The notes below the pieces were generated by a model. That model had not been told where the DNA came from. It made no database searches and was given only the letters and a program-made list of their open reading frames with translations. From the NCBI GenBank assembly GCA_902706235.1, contig CACSJR010000014.1:62001-126000 (forward strand): a stretch of 64,000 nucleotides of DNA. Reading direction: 5' to 3'. The first letter of the stretch is position 1; the number at the start of each line of letters is the position of its first letter. A program made the position numbers and the translations under genes. Of this stretch, positions 56,865-64,000 are shown piece by piece. Source of the stretch: Citrobacter sp. 18056 (GTDB taxonomy: Bacteria; Pseudomonadota; Gammaproteobacteria; Enterobacterales; Enterobacteriaceae).

Positions 56865-57028
56865 TTTAGATAGGGGGATTCCAGGCAAGCAGTGAGGCTG
56901 AGTCCAAAAAGAGACCCAAACGGTTCTGGACAAAAAATGAGCGAAGTATATTATTTGCGCACTTTCCGGGAGGAGTCCGGTCCATTATTCGTAAGGATTT
57001 TTTCGCTCTTTTAAAGACTTTCTCTTTT

Positions 57029-57550
57029 ATGCATTTATCTAAAACTTTCTTTTCTCTCGTTTTGTGTACCACCACAATTATTTCTGGCCATGCATTCGCT
57101 TTTAACATGCCATCAGAGTTGACCACTTTAAATAATCAGAGCCTGACCCAGAAAATATCTGCACCGACGTCAGAAAATATAAAATCAAAAATCCTTGCTC
57201 AATATTCTCGCTGGAAAGGAACACGCTATCATTTTGGTGGCGCATCTCATCGGGGAATCGACTGTTCCGCGCTGATGCAGGCTGTTTTTCAGGGGTCAAT
57301 GAACATGAGTCTGCCCCGCACCACCGGCGAGCAAATTAATCATGGTTTTCATATTGCTCAGAATGAGCTGAAACCTGGCGACCTGGTGTTTTTTAAAACC
57401 TCAAAAGCTACCCGCCATGTCGGCGTCTATGTGGGAAATAATGAATTCATCCACGCGTCGAAAATAAAAGGGGTGACGATTTCAAGTCTCGCTAATAATT
57501 ACTGGCAAGCTCATTACGAAACCGCTCGTCGTATTACCGCAAATACCTAA
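57029..57550 (+). CDS. NlpC/P60-family cell-wall hydrolase
   Basis: Secreted 173-aa protein. The signal peptide MHLSKTFFSLVLCTTTIISGHAFA is probably cut after HAFA. The catalytic NlpC/P60 domain (~50-170) has the triad Cys in GIDCSALMQAVF, His in TRHVGVYVGNN and His in FIHASK. Most similar in layout to MepS/YafL-type endopeptidases, but it has no lipobox. Likely cleaves peptidoglycan cross-links or stem peptides. Lower GC than the hyp genes. E. coli has no gene of this type between ygbA and mutS. Confidence 0.9.
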   Translation: MHLSKTFFSLVLCTTTIISGHAFAFNMPSELTTLNNQSLTQKISAPTSENIKSKILAQYSRWKGTRYHFGGASHRGIDCSALMQAVFQGSMNMSLPRTTGEQINHGFHIAQNELKPGDLVFFKTSKATRHVGVYVGNNEFIHASKIKGVTISSLANNYWQAHYETARRITANT

Positions 57551-57552
57551 AG

Positions 57553-57590
57553 AAAACCCCGGTGATGTCAGCACATCACCGGGGTTTTTT
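57553..57590 (+). terminator. Terminator of the NlpC/P60 gene
   Basis: A 10-bp stem CCCCGGTGAT/ATCACCGGGG extended by A/T pairs and ending in six T residues, directly after the stop. Confidence 0.93.
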
Positions 57591-57596
57591 CACCGC

Positions 57597-57790
57597 TTAC
57601 GTCAACAGGCGTATCACTTCCGCCATTCCTCTGCTGAGGATTTTGTCCGGGCGCATCACGAACGCCAGCTGACGATGCAGAACGGGCATCAGCGAATGAA
57701 CCTCTAATCCTTGGCTGTCGATTACATTCTCAACCGCCATCCAGTCACCGTGGGAATGCTGTAGGGCACGGGCCAGACAAGTGCACGACT
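57597..57790 (-). pseudogene. LysR-family regulator, C-terminal remnant
   Basis: The minus strand reads about 64 residues ending ...DWMAVENVIDSQGLEVHSL, MPVLHRQLAFVMRPDKILSRG and MAEVIRLLT-stop, typical of the end of a LysR effector domain. There is no N-terminal HTH: the frame meets unrelated MFS-type sequence at about 57790. A deletion has fused two gene remnants. Confidence 0.75.
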
Positions 57791-57800
57791 GCTCGATGTG

Positions 57801-57980
57801 ATCTCAGGGCAGCGCCTGACGCCCGCACGCCTGGCCGTCATTACATCGTTACTGATCCCGCTGTGTTTTCTGCTCGCGTTGACCGCCAACTATGCTCCTG
57901 TCGTCATCGCGGGGTTTGCCCTCGGATACGGCGCGGTCAACGGATTGATGACAGTTGTGAAAGCCACGCTGGCGCTCGCG
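57801..57980 (+). pseudogene. MFS transporter, internal fragment
   Basis: The plus strand encodes about 60 residues with two hydrophobic helices (LAVITSLLIPLCFLLALTAN; YAPVVIAGFALGYGAVNGLM) ending TVVKATLALA, as in the central part of MFS permeases. Both ends are missing. With the LysR remnant it looks like the debris of a regulator–transporter pair. Confidence 0.65.
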
Positions 57981-58155
57981 AAATGCATCCGGTTACGTGG
58001 ACAGTTTTCCGAACGGCTATCCAGTAATGCATGAAACGACCACACCGTTTCATTTTCTCAGAAAGGCAGTGCGCACTTTGCATTTTTTCCATCATCAAGA
58101 TGCTGGACTGATCTCCCATTCTTTTTATACTGCGCCACAGACGGCAAAGGAGAGA

Positions 58156-58422
58156 ATGGCGATGAATCTTCCCAACGCATTAGGGGTAAATACAGTAAAA
58201 ACAGCGCGTCAGATTAAAGTGAGCTACGTCAGAAAACGCCATCAGGACCCAAAAACTGGACGCACGCGTCATTACAGTCGTCATCCAAGTCTGGTGCTCA
58301 GCGGTAACTGGCTTGAAAAGGCTGGATTCCCCACAGGGGTGAGTGTCTCCGTGAGCGTGCAGCATGGACAACTGATTCTGAAGCCACTGTATTCAGCAGT
58401 TACGCTTCCCATTGAGACTTAA
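58156..58422 (+). CDS. SymE-like type I toxin-family protein
   Basis: 88 aa from the ATG after AAGGAG. The segment HPSLVLSGNWLEKAGFPTGVSVSVSVQHGQLILKP matches the SymE/AbrB-like fold (LxGxWLexAGFxxG). SymE is an SOS-induced, nucleoid-condensing or RNA-affecting toxin controlled by the antisense RNA SymR in E. coli. The N-terminus (VKTARQIKVSYVRKRHQDPKTGRT) is basic. No LexA box or antisense promoter could be assigned. It may be intact but is surrounded by gene debris. Confidence 0.75.
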   Translation: MAMNLPNALGVNTVKTARQIKVSYVRKRHQDPKTGRTRHYSRHPSLVLSGNWLEKAGFPTGVSVSVSVQHGQLILKPLYSAVTLPIET

Positions 58423-59196
58423 AGCATGTCATTTTTTGTTGAAGTTCCAGGCCCACTGTCAGCGCAGTTTTTACTGCGAGAAAGCTGCTGTTCATGCGAC
58501 AATAGCGCCATCTTACGCGCATGAAAAATGCCTGAATACTATTGTTTTTCAACGAAATGGACATCATAACTCCATGACCACACTTGAAAATTTCGAAGCC
58601 CACACCCCCATGATGCATTGGTGTTTTCATACTGTTTTTTAAGGATTTTTTTAGTTATAAACTGAAAAGTTATATTTTAGCCTATATATTTATCATCATC
58701 TCATTTGACCGCATTTCATCATTTAATAGGAGAGATGACCTCCTTCATGTGAGCACTGCTCTGATTTTGGGTCAGGGTCACAGCCAACTGAACGGTCCGC
58801 TGTGTGCCAAAAGCGGAAGTTGAGAGGTTTTGGCAAGCTCTCGTATCGTGGCAAAATTTTAGCGAGAGCTTTACCCCCCCCGATAGCAACTGATTTAGTT
58901 GCCTACGATGTGTGTGTTTATCTGATGTTGGTCAAATTTTTATCGAAGAAAATAAGCACGGAACAGATCCAATGACCAAACACCCATGTCCTTAAACCTC
59001 CTCACAAAATCTAACACCTCCGCCATATCATAGAAACCAGAACCGCAATATCATTTTAATCCTTAAAAACAGATAGTTAGAAAAAAAACATCATGATCTA
59101 CTCTTATCGTTCCGTTCAAATTTAGTAACCACAGGAAAAAACGTCTAAAATTTAACCATCTTAAAACTAAATGACAAACTCAAAACAGGAGATAGA
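58423..59196. other. 774-bp AT-rich region upstream of the recombinase, no gene seen
   Basis: No convincing reading frame. It holds an inverted repeat AAGCTCTCG/CGAGAGCTT (58835-58843 and 58863-58871), a run of eight C (58874-58881), and a second stem GCAACT/AGTTGC (58886-58902). A 24-bp element at 58800-58823 resembles one at 62975-62998. It is a plausible place for the element's attachment or regulatory sites. Confidence 0.5.
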
Positions 59197-60753
59197 ATGA
59201 TAAATAATAAAGGTCTCCTTCAAAAAATCCCAGTAGCTCAGTACCTTAGGATGTCAACAGATCATCAGCAGTATTCTCTCCATAATCAAGCAGACTTCAT
59301 AGCAAAGTTTGCCGAGAAGCATAATATGGAAATCCTGCACACCTACGATGATGCCGGGAAAAGCGGAGTATCAATAGCCGGTAGAGACTCATTGAAAAAG
59401 CTGGTATACGATGTTATGGAGGGCATCATAAGCATACAGGCAATTTTACTCTACGATGTAAGCCGATTCGGACGTTTTCAGGAAACTGACGAAGCGGCCT
59501 ACTACACTCACCTATTTAGGATGCATGGCGTTGAGCTGATATTCTGTGCAGAACCTTTGCCGACAAAAGAGTTCCCTCTGGAAGCCTCAGTCATGCTAAA
59601 TCTGAGGAGAGCTGCGGCAGCAAGTTTAAGTAAAAACATTTCTGATAAAGTATTTCTCGGGCAAGAAAATCTAATCAGACATGGGTATCACCAAGGAGGA
59701 ATAGCCGGATATGGATTACGTAGAATCTTAATTGATGAGAAAGGGAATATAAAAGAAATTCTTTCTTTCGGCAAACGCAAAAGTATACAAACTGATAGAG
59801 TAATACTTGCTCCTGGCCCAGCAAAAGAGGTAAGAATAGTAAATTTAATTTATGATATGTTTATAGAACAATACATTCCAGAGTTTCTTATTGCAGACAA
59901 ACTAAATAGAAATGGAACACCTGCCGAAAATGGCACTCTATGGACTCGCGGGAAGATTCACACAATACTTACAAATGAGAAGTACATAGGAAATAATGTT
60001 TATAACAGAACATCTAGCAAACTAAAAACAAAAACAGTTAAAAATCCCAAAGAGGAGTGGGTTAGGTGCAATAAAGCTTATAAGAAAGTTGTAAGTATCA
60101 AGAAATTTTTGAAAGCACAAGAGATCATCCAGGCTCGTTCTAAAAACATGACAAATGAGGAACTTCTTGAATATTTAAGGCTAAAACTACAGGAAAAGGG
60201 GAAATTATCAGGTGTAATTATTGATGAAGATGATTTTGGTCCTTCATCATCAATCTACAAAAGCCGATTTGGTGGGTTGATTCGAGCATACCAATTGATA
60301 GAGTTCAAGCCTGAACATGACTACACCTATCTTGAGATTAATAATCATTTAAGAGTTTTTTATTCTAAGTTAATTGAAATATTCAAAACTGAAATTGAGA
60401 ATTGCAATTGTAAGATAGAATATGAGCCTAACACACAAGAATTTATAATAAATAACAATATGTCCGTTTCCGTGATCATATGTAAATGTAAGAAACTAAA
60501 ATCAGGGAGACTTCGCTGGAAAATACGGCTAGAACCCAATCATATTCCAGACATAACCATAGTTATCAGAATGGATAGCGAGAACAAGCTGCCAGTAGAT
60601 TATTTCATTTTACCAAAGTTAGATTTTAATTTCACTAGATTGATTATTAAAGAAAACAATCCTGCATTGTTTGAATTGTATAGATATAACGATATTGATT
60701 TATTTTACCGCCTATTAAAGAGAATACAAATAAGGAAACAATATGCAGCCTAG
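59197..60753 (+). CDS. Large serine recombinase (resolvase/invertase superfamily)
   Basis: 518 aa. The N-terminal resolvase domain (~10-150) has YLRMST with the nucleophile Ser20, DDAGKSGVSIAGRDSLKKL and YDVSRFGRFQ with catalytic Arg residues. The recombinase domain follows (~175-290: GGIAGYGLRRILID; IVNLIYDMFIEQYIPEFLIADKLNRNG; WTRGKIHTILTNEKYIGNNVYNR). No Cys4 zinc ribbon is evident. Instead the C-terminal third carries FGPSSSIYKSRFGGLIRAYQLIEF and a beta-rich tail. AT-rich with many AGA/ATA codons, unlike the backbone. GGAG lies upstream of the ATG. It overlaps the first ParB gene by 11 bases. Presumably it integrates, excises or inverts the unit. Confidence 0.9.
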   Translation: MINNKGLLQKIPVAQYLRMSTDHQQYSLHNQADFIAKFAEKHNMEILHTYDDAGKSGVSIAGRDSLKKLVYDVMEGIISIQAILLYDVSRFGRFQETDEAAYYTHLFRMHGVELIFCAEPLPTKEFPLEASVMLNLRRAAAASLSKNISDKVFLGQENLIRHGYHQGGIAGYGLRRILIDEKGNIKEILSFGKRKSIQTDRVILAPGPAKEVRIVNLIYDMFIEQYIPEFLIADKLNRNGTPAENGTLWTRGKIHTILTNEKYIGNNVYNRTSSKLKTKTVKNPKEEWVRCNKAYKKVVSIKKFLKAQEIIQARSKNMTNEELLEYLRLKLQEKGKLSGVIIDEDDFGPSSSIYKSRFGGLIRAYQLIEFKPEHDYTYLEINNHLRVFYSKLIEIFKTEIENCNCKIEYEPNTQEFIINNNMSVSVIICKCKKLKSGRLRWKIRLEPNHIPDITIVIRMDSENKLPVDYFILPKLDFNFTRLIIKENNPALFELYRYNDIDLFYRLLKRIQIRKQYAA

Positions 60754-61642
60754 AACATTCCCACATCAAATAGTAATGATCGGTATAGATCAAATAAAAA
60801 TCATAAACCCACGCTCTCGTAATAAATTCATTCATGATGGAATAAAAGAGAGTATAAATAAAAGAGGATTAAGTAAACCTGTCACTGTGAGGCGTATAGA
60901 GGATCCTTTATATTCATATGCACTTGTATGCGGCCAAGGAAGAATAGAAGCCATATTAGGGCTAGGGGAATCCTTAGTGCCAGCAATCATTCGAGACATC
61001 AGCGAAGAAGATGCTTATATCATGAGCCTTGCTGAAAACATAGTTAGAAGAAAACCTCGCTCAAATGAGCTCCTTGAAGTAGTAAGAACAATGAATAAAA
61101 AAGGGTTAAGTGACAGTGAAATAGCAGAAATACTCGGCTACTCAGGAAGCTGGATTTCTTACATAAGAAAATTATTGGAAAAAGGGGAACATAAATTACT
61201 GAGTGCAGCAGATAGAGGTGAAATTCCACTTTATCTAGCTGTAGAGTTTTCTAAATGCAATAATGAAGAATCTCAGATGTTATTAGTAGATGCATATGAA
61301 AAAAAACTAATTAAAACAAAAGACATACAAAAGGTAAGAGGTATTCTTAACCAACGACAAGAAGGAAGAAAAGGAAATAGTATAATTTCTTTCTCGCAAA
61401 AGAAAGACAGCAAGAGGATGACTACGGATGAACTAATGAAAATGTATAAAAGCGTGATAAATGAACATAGATCTATCTTAGAACACTCTGATTTTATAAA
61501 AGAAAAGCTGACAGTAATAAACGAAATATTTACGAAATTGCTGCAACATGATTCGTTTATAAAATTAGCATATGAAGAAAAATTGGTAGAGATACCTAAT
61601 CATATTCTTGCTGCAATAGATGGAGATAACAAAAATGATTAA
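60743..61642 (+). CDS. ParB-family protein 1
   Basis: 299 aa. N-terminal ParB/Srx-like domain with VCGQGRIEAILGLG (~73-86) and the nucleotide-contact motif ENIVRR (~111-116). A central HTH (GLSDSEIAEILGYSGSWISYIRKLLE, ~129-154) follows, and a basic coiled C-terminal region. The start overlaps the recombinase stop. No ParA gene is present, so classical partition is unlikely. It could bind DNA near the recombination sites, or regulate or spread on the excised circle; this is inference. Confidence 0.85.
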   Translation: MQPRTFPHQIVMIGIDQIKIINPRSRNKFIHDGIKESINKRGLSKPVTVRRIEDPLYSYALVCGQGRIEAILGLGESLVPAIIRDISEEDAYIMSLAENIVRRKPRSNELLEVVRTMNKKGLSDSEIAEILGYSGSWISYIRKLLEKGEHKLLSAADRGEIPLYLAVEFSKCNNEESQMLLVDAYEKKLIKTKDIQKVRGILNQRQEGRKGNSIISFSQKKDSKRMTTDELMKMYKSVINEHRSILEHSDFIKEKLTVINEIFTKLLQHDSFIKLAYEEKLVEIPNHILAAIDGDNKND

Positions 61643-62531
61643 GCAAAGTTTTTCAAATGAATTTATACATTTAGATGTGTATAAATTAACACCTTCAAAA
61701 CCTCTTATCCATAATATTAAGGACTCAATTAAATATCAGCAGATAAAAACATCTATTGCAGAGTTTGAATTGGTTGAACCGATATTGGTATACTTCGATA
61801 AAAAAGAGAATGAAATTCGAATTCTAGACGGACATTTAAGAATTGAAGCAATGAGAGAATTAGGAATTGAAAAAGCTACATGTATAGTATCAACTTTAGA
61901 TGATACATTCACTCCCAACAAACATGTCAATCATATGAACCCTATACAAGAATATAAAATGATAAAAAAGGCTTTAACTAAAGTTTCTGTTGAAAAGCTA
62001 AGTGCTGTGCTGGGAATCTCCGTTGATAATATTATAGGGAAAACAAATCTTTTGACCGGGATAGACCCTATAGTTATTTCTCTCTTATCAGACAAACCTG
62101 TCCCTAGAACTACATTTTCCATTTTGAGAAAGATGAAGCCAATCAGACAAATTGAAGCAGTTGAATCAATGATAGGCTTTGATAACTACTCTCGAGGGTT
62201 GGCTGTATCGATGCTTGATAACACTCCGGGGCATTTGCTAGTAAAAGAAATAAAACAACCTCTTAAAAACAATCAAGCCAAACAAGCAATACTACGTCTT
62301 GAAAGAGAAATGACTGTAACCAAAGAGGAAACTAGCAAGATAAAAAATGAATATGGGGCGAATACTCTAAAGTTTTCGATCGCCAGATCCTATATTGATT
62401 CTTTGCTGTTAAGCCCTAAAATACTCCACTGGTTTCTTGAAAATGAGCCACAATACCTTACTGAACTCAAGAATATATCGAAGATAAATTCAATAGATGA
62501 TATTAATCATAAAACAAATGAAGATCTATAG
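61635..62531 (+). CDS. ParB-family protein 2 with RepB C-terminal-type domain
   Basis: 298 aa from ATG 61635, which has GGAG nine bases upstream and overlaps the first ParB stop. N-terminal ParB-like domain with IRILDGHLRIEAMRELG, but no ENxxR motif, so nucleotide use may be lost. The segment LLSDKPVPRTTFSILRKMKPIRQIEAVESMIG matches the C-terminal domain of RepB-like partition proteins. Predicted DNA-binding partner of ParB protein 1. AT-rich like the other two genes. IS-type sequence begins right after its stop. Confidence 0.85.
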   Translation: MIKQSFSNEFIHLDVYKLTPSKPLIHNIKDSIKYQQIKTSIAEFELVEPILVYFDKKENEIRILDGHLRIEAMRELGIEKATCIVSTLDDTFTPNKHVNHMNPIQEYKMIKKALTKVSVEKLSAVLGISVDNIIGKTNLLTGIDPIVISLLSDKPVPRTTFSILRKMKPIRQIEAVESMIGFDNYSRGLAVSMLDNTPGHLLVKEIKQPLKNNQAKQAILRLEREMTVTKEETSKIKNEYGANTLKFSIARSYIDSLLLSPKILHWFLENEPQYLTELKNISKINSIDDINHKTNEDL

Positions 62532-62587
62532 AGTGCGTTAGAAATTCTGTGTCATTCCAGTAATATACTTCCGAAAAGGAATAGCAC

Positions 62588-62998
62588 ATGTCCCAGCCTT
62601 TCGATTTTAACAAACCACTCAACGCTCTCCACTCCGGTCAAGCGTTAACAGGAAAGGATGGTATCTTAACCCAGTTAATCAAACAGTTAACGGAAGCTGC
62701 TCTGACCGCTGAACTTGACTCTCATCTCGTTGCTGATGTAGAGGCAAACCGTAAAAACGGCACTAGCTAAAAGACCATTTAAGCGACGACCGACAGTTTC
62801 GAACTCGCCACTCCACGCGATCGCAACGGGACTTTCGAGCCTCAACTGTGGAAGAAGCACTAGACCTCGCTGGCGGGCGAGATCGAACAGAAGACTATTC
62901 GACTGTTCGCTCATGGTAATCCCCCCGAAATCTGCTCCTCGCTCAAAGCTGCCCCTCACTCTCCACTACGGCAACTGTGTGCCATTAACGGACGCTGA
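62588..62998 (+). pseudogene. IS256-family transposase remnant
   Basis: One frame reads the N-terminus of an IS256-type transposase (MSQPFDFNKPLNALHSGQAL...ELDSHLVADVEANRKNG). It then meets TAA at 62768 and 62780, and continues in the same frame as SFELATPRDRNGTFEPQLWKKH before a TAG, then EIEQKTIRLFAHGNP. The similarity ends near 62930 and the catalytic DDE core is absent. The element is dead. The sequence from 62532 (GAGTGCGTTAGAAATTCTGT) may be its left terminal repeat. Confidence 0.85.
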
Positions 62999-63145
62999 TT
63001 ACTCCAAAAAAATCCTAAGCTAGAAAAGGGCCGCAATCTCAGAAAAATTACGGCCCTTACATAACTACTATTTGTTCAGCCTGTCTCTGGATAAGGTATT
63101 CACCTCTGAGAGGTGACTTTGAACAACATTATTTATTCGCGATTA

Positions 63146-63335
63146 TCAGTGGCTTTTCGTCACCTGTGGCAGTTTCCATTCATTATCCATGACGGCATCT
63201 TTCGGCTGATACATACGGAATAGCAGATAGAAGTTGCCTTCAGGTGCAGGGAACCAATTGGCATTCGGGTCGGTCGGTTTTGTGTGGCTCAGTGAGATGG
63301 TCAGCCCATTCCCGGGAGGTAAACATGGTCTGGCA
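63146..63335 (-). pseudogene. DUF1254/DUF1214-type protein, C-terminal stub
   Basis: The minus strand encodes about 57 residues: PPGNGLTISLSHTKPTDPNA, NWFPAPEGNFYLLFRMYQPK and a WKLPQVTKSH end. This resembles the C-terminal end of DUF1254/DUF1214 proteins (NWLPAPxGxFxLxLRxYxP). The 5' part was lost at about 63335, where the IS110 element begins. Confidence 0.7.
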
Positions 63336-63366
63336 AAAGTGTAGCGGTATTAGGCGCTAATGAAAT

Positions 63367-63438
63367 GGACACCTCCCCACAAAGGCTTCAGTGAGCCATA
63401 CTGTAAGTGCAAACCAACAGCAATATGAAGAGGTGTCC
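63367..63438 (+). promoter_or_regulatory. Inverted repeat sequestering the IS110 transposase ribosome site
   Basis: GGACACCTC (63367-63375) is an exact inverted copy of GAGGTGTCC (63430-63438). The right arm contains the GAGGTG ribosome site just before the transposase ATG. Folding would hide the site in read-through transcripts. The stretch upstream of the gene may also contain the guide (bridge) RNA region known for IS110-family elements. Confidence 0.6.
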
Positions 63439-63439
63439 C

Positions 63440-64000
63440 ATGGAACAAATTATCGGAATTGATCTGGCAAAGCGAGTTTTTCAGGTGAATATCGTATCTG
63501 CGCAGGGTGAGAAGAAGGCGAATAAAATGATCACCCGTGAAAAATTAACGGCGTTTATTGCTCAGCAGCCTCCGTCCCGTATTGTGATGGAAGCGTGCGG
63601 TAGTGCAAATTACTGGTCACGCCAGTTCAGACAATACGGACATGAAGTTAAACAAATCAGCCCCCAGTATGTTGCCCCCTTCAGAATGGGCAGTAAAAAT
63701 GACAAAAATGACGCCGCTGCCATTGTGGAAGCTGACAGCCGTCCGGGAATGCGTTATGTGCCGGAGAAATCCAGTGAGCAGCAGGATATTCAGTGTCTGC
63801 ACCGGGTTCGCCAGCGGTTGATGAAAAATAAAACCGCTCTGATTAATCAGATTCGTGGGCTGGGTCTGGAATACGGTATCGCCATACCGGAAGGAGCTCA
63901 TAAAATTATGACCTGCCTGCCGGATTATCTGGAGGATGCGGAAAATGAGCTCACCACGCTCAGCCGGGAGCTGTTCCACGAGATGTTGCAGGAACTCCGG
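63440..64000 (+). CDS. IS110-family transposase, 3' end outside window
   Basis: Open to the last base (187 codons seen). The N-terminal DEDD RuvC-like catalytic domain is visible: Asp in IIGIDLAKRVFQV, Glu in IVMEACGSANYWSR and Asp-x2-Asp in SKNDKNDAAAI. The C-terminal Tnp20 part with its Ser lies outside. The frame runs straight through, so the element may be active. Its left boundary is probably near 63336, inside the DUF1254-type stub. Confidence 0.93.
   Translation, partial: MEQIIGIDLAKRVFQVNIVSAQGEKKANKMITREKLTAFIAQQPPSRIVMEACGSANYWSRQFRQYGHEVKQISPQYVAPFRMGSKNDKNDAAAIVEADSRPGMRYVPEKSSEQQDIQCLHRVRQRLMKNKTALINQIRGLGLEYGIAIPEGAHKIMTCLPDYLEDAENELTTLSRELFHEMLQELR

Noticed and set aside
57997-58155. 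N-terminal extension of the SymE-like protein from 57997
   Set aside because: A clear AAGGAG ribosome site marks the start at 58156, and the extension has no SymE similarity.
58412-58642. Plus- and minus-strand 76-codon frames after the SymE-like gene
   Set aside because: No ribosome site, no recognisable domain; chance frames in a low-complexity region.

Overview
The window is a chromosomal segment of a member of the Enterobacteriaceae. The first 57 kb keep the E. coli gene order emrB – luxS – gshA – yqaAB – argQZYV/serV – csrA – alaS – recX – recA – pncC – mltB – srlAEBD/gutM/srlR/gutQ – norR/norVW – hydN/hypF – ascG/ascFB – hydrogenase operon – hypABCDE – fhlA – ygbA. The proteins are very close to their E. 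coli counterparts, but several loci absent from E. coli K-12 are inserted. The sequence supports the family but not a genus.

Region by region: 1-4.6 kb holds the 3' part of emrB, a stand-alone type-2 2-isopropylmalate synthase gene, an AraC-type regulator and luxS. 4.6-9.7 kb holds the sRNA gene micA, gshA, yqaA/yqaB, a BON-domain lipoprotein, four tRNA-Arg(ACG) genes separated by tRNA-derived repeats, serV and csrA. 9.9-15 kb is alaS, recX, recA (with a LexA box) and pncC. 15.1-17.7 kb is a metal ABC operon under a Zur-type palindrome; it opens with an unannotated 36-codon membrane microprotein. 17.8-24 kb is mltB and the glucitol operon. 24-28.3 kb is the NO-detoxification locus, with three NorR boxes and a sigma-54 promoter.

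28.3-56.4 kb is largely a hydrogen-metabolism block, interrupted by the asc beta-glucoside genes. It contains hydN-hypF plus a HoxN/NixA-type nickel permease, a maturation protease gene, a complete hydrogenase-4 (hyf) operon, hypABCDE and fhlA. Where E. coli carries the hydrogenase-3 hyc operon, this genome carries hyfABCDEFGHIJ. HycA is missing, and a second FhlA/HyfR-type activator lies inverted between hycI and hyfJ. Sigma-54 promoters precede hydN, hyfA and hypA, so one formate-responsive regulon is likely: HypA-F, HydN, the Ni permease and HycI mature the Ni-Fe large subunit HyfG, while HyfBDF and HyfC form the membrane arm.

56.4-64 kb is the accessory end. After ygbA (NO-linked) and an NlpC/P60 hydrolase come decayed LysR and MFS genes, a SymE-like gene, and an AT-rich three-gene unit: a serine recombinase followed by two overlapping ParB-family genes, with no ParA. 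An IS256-type transposase remnant, a DUF1254/1214-type gene stub and the start of an IS110-family element complete the window. The recombinase–ParB–ParB unit is the best candidate here for an under-described system.
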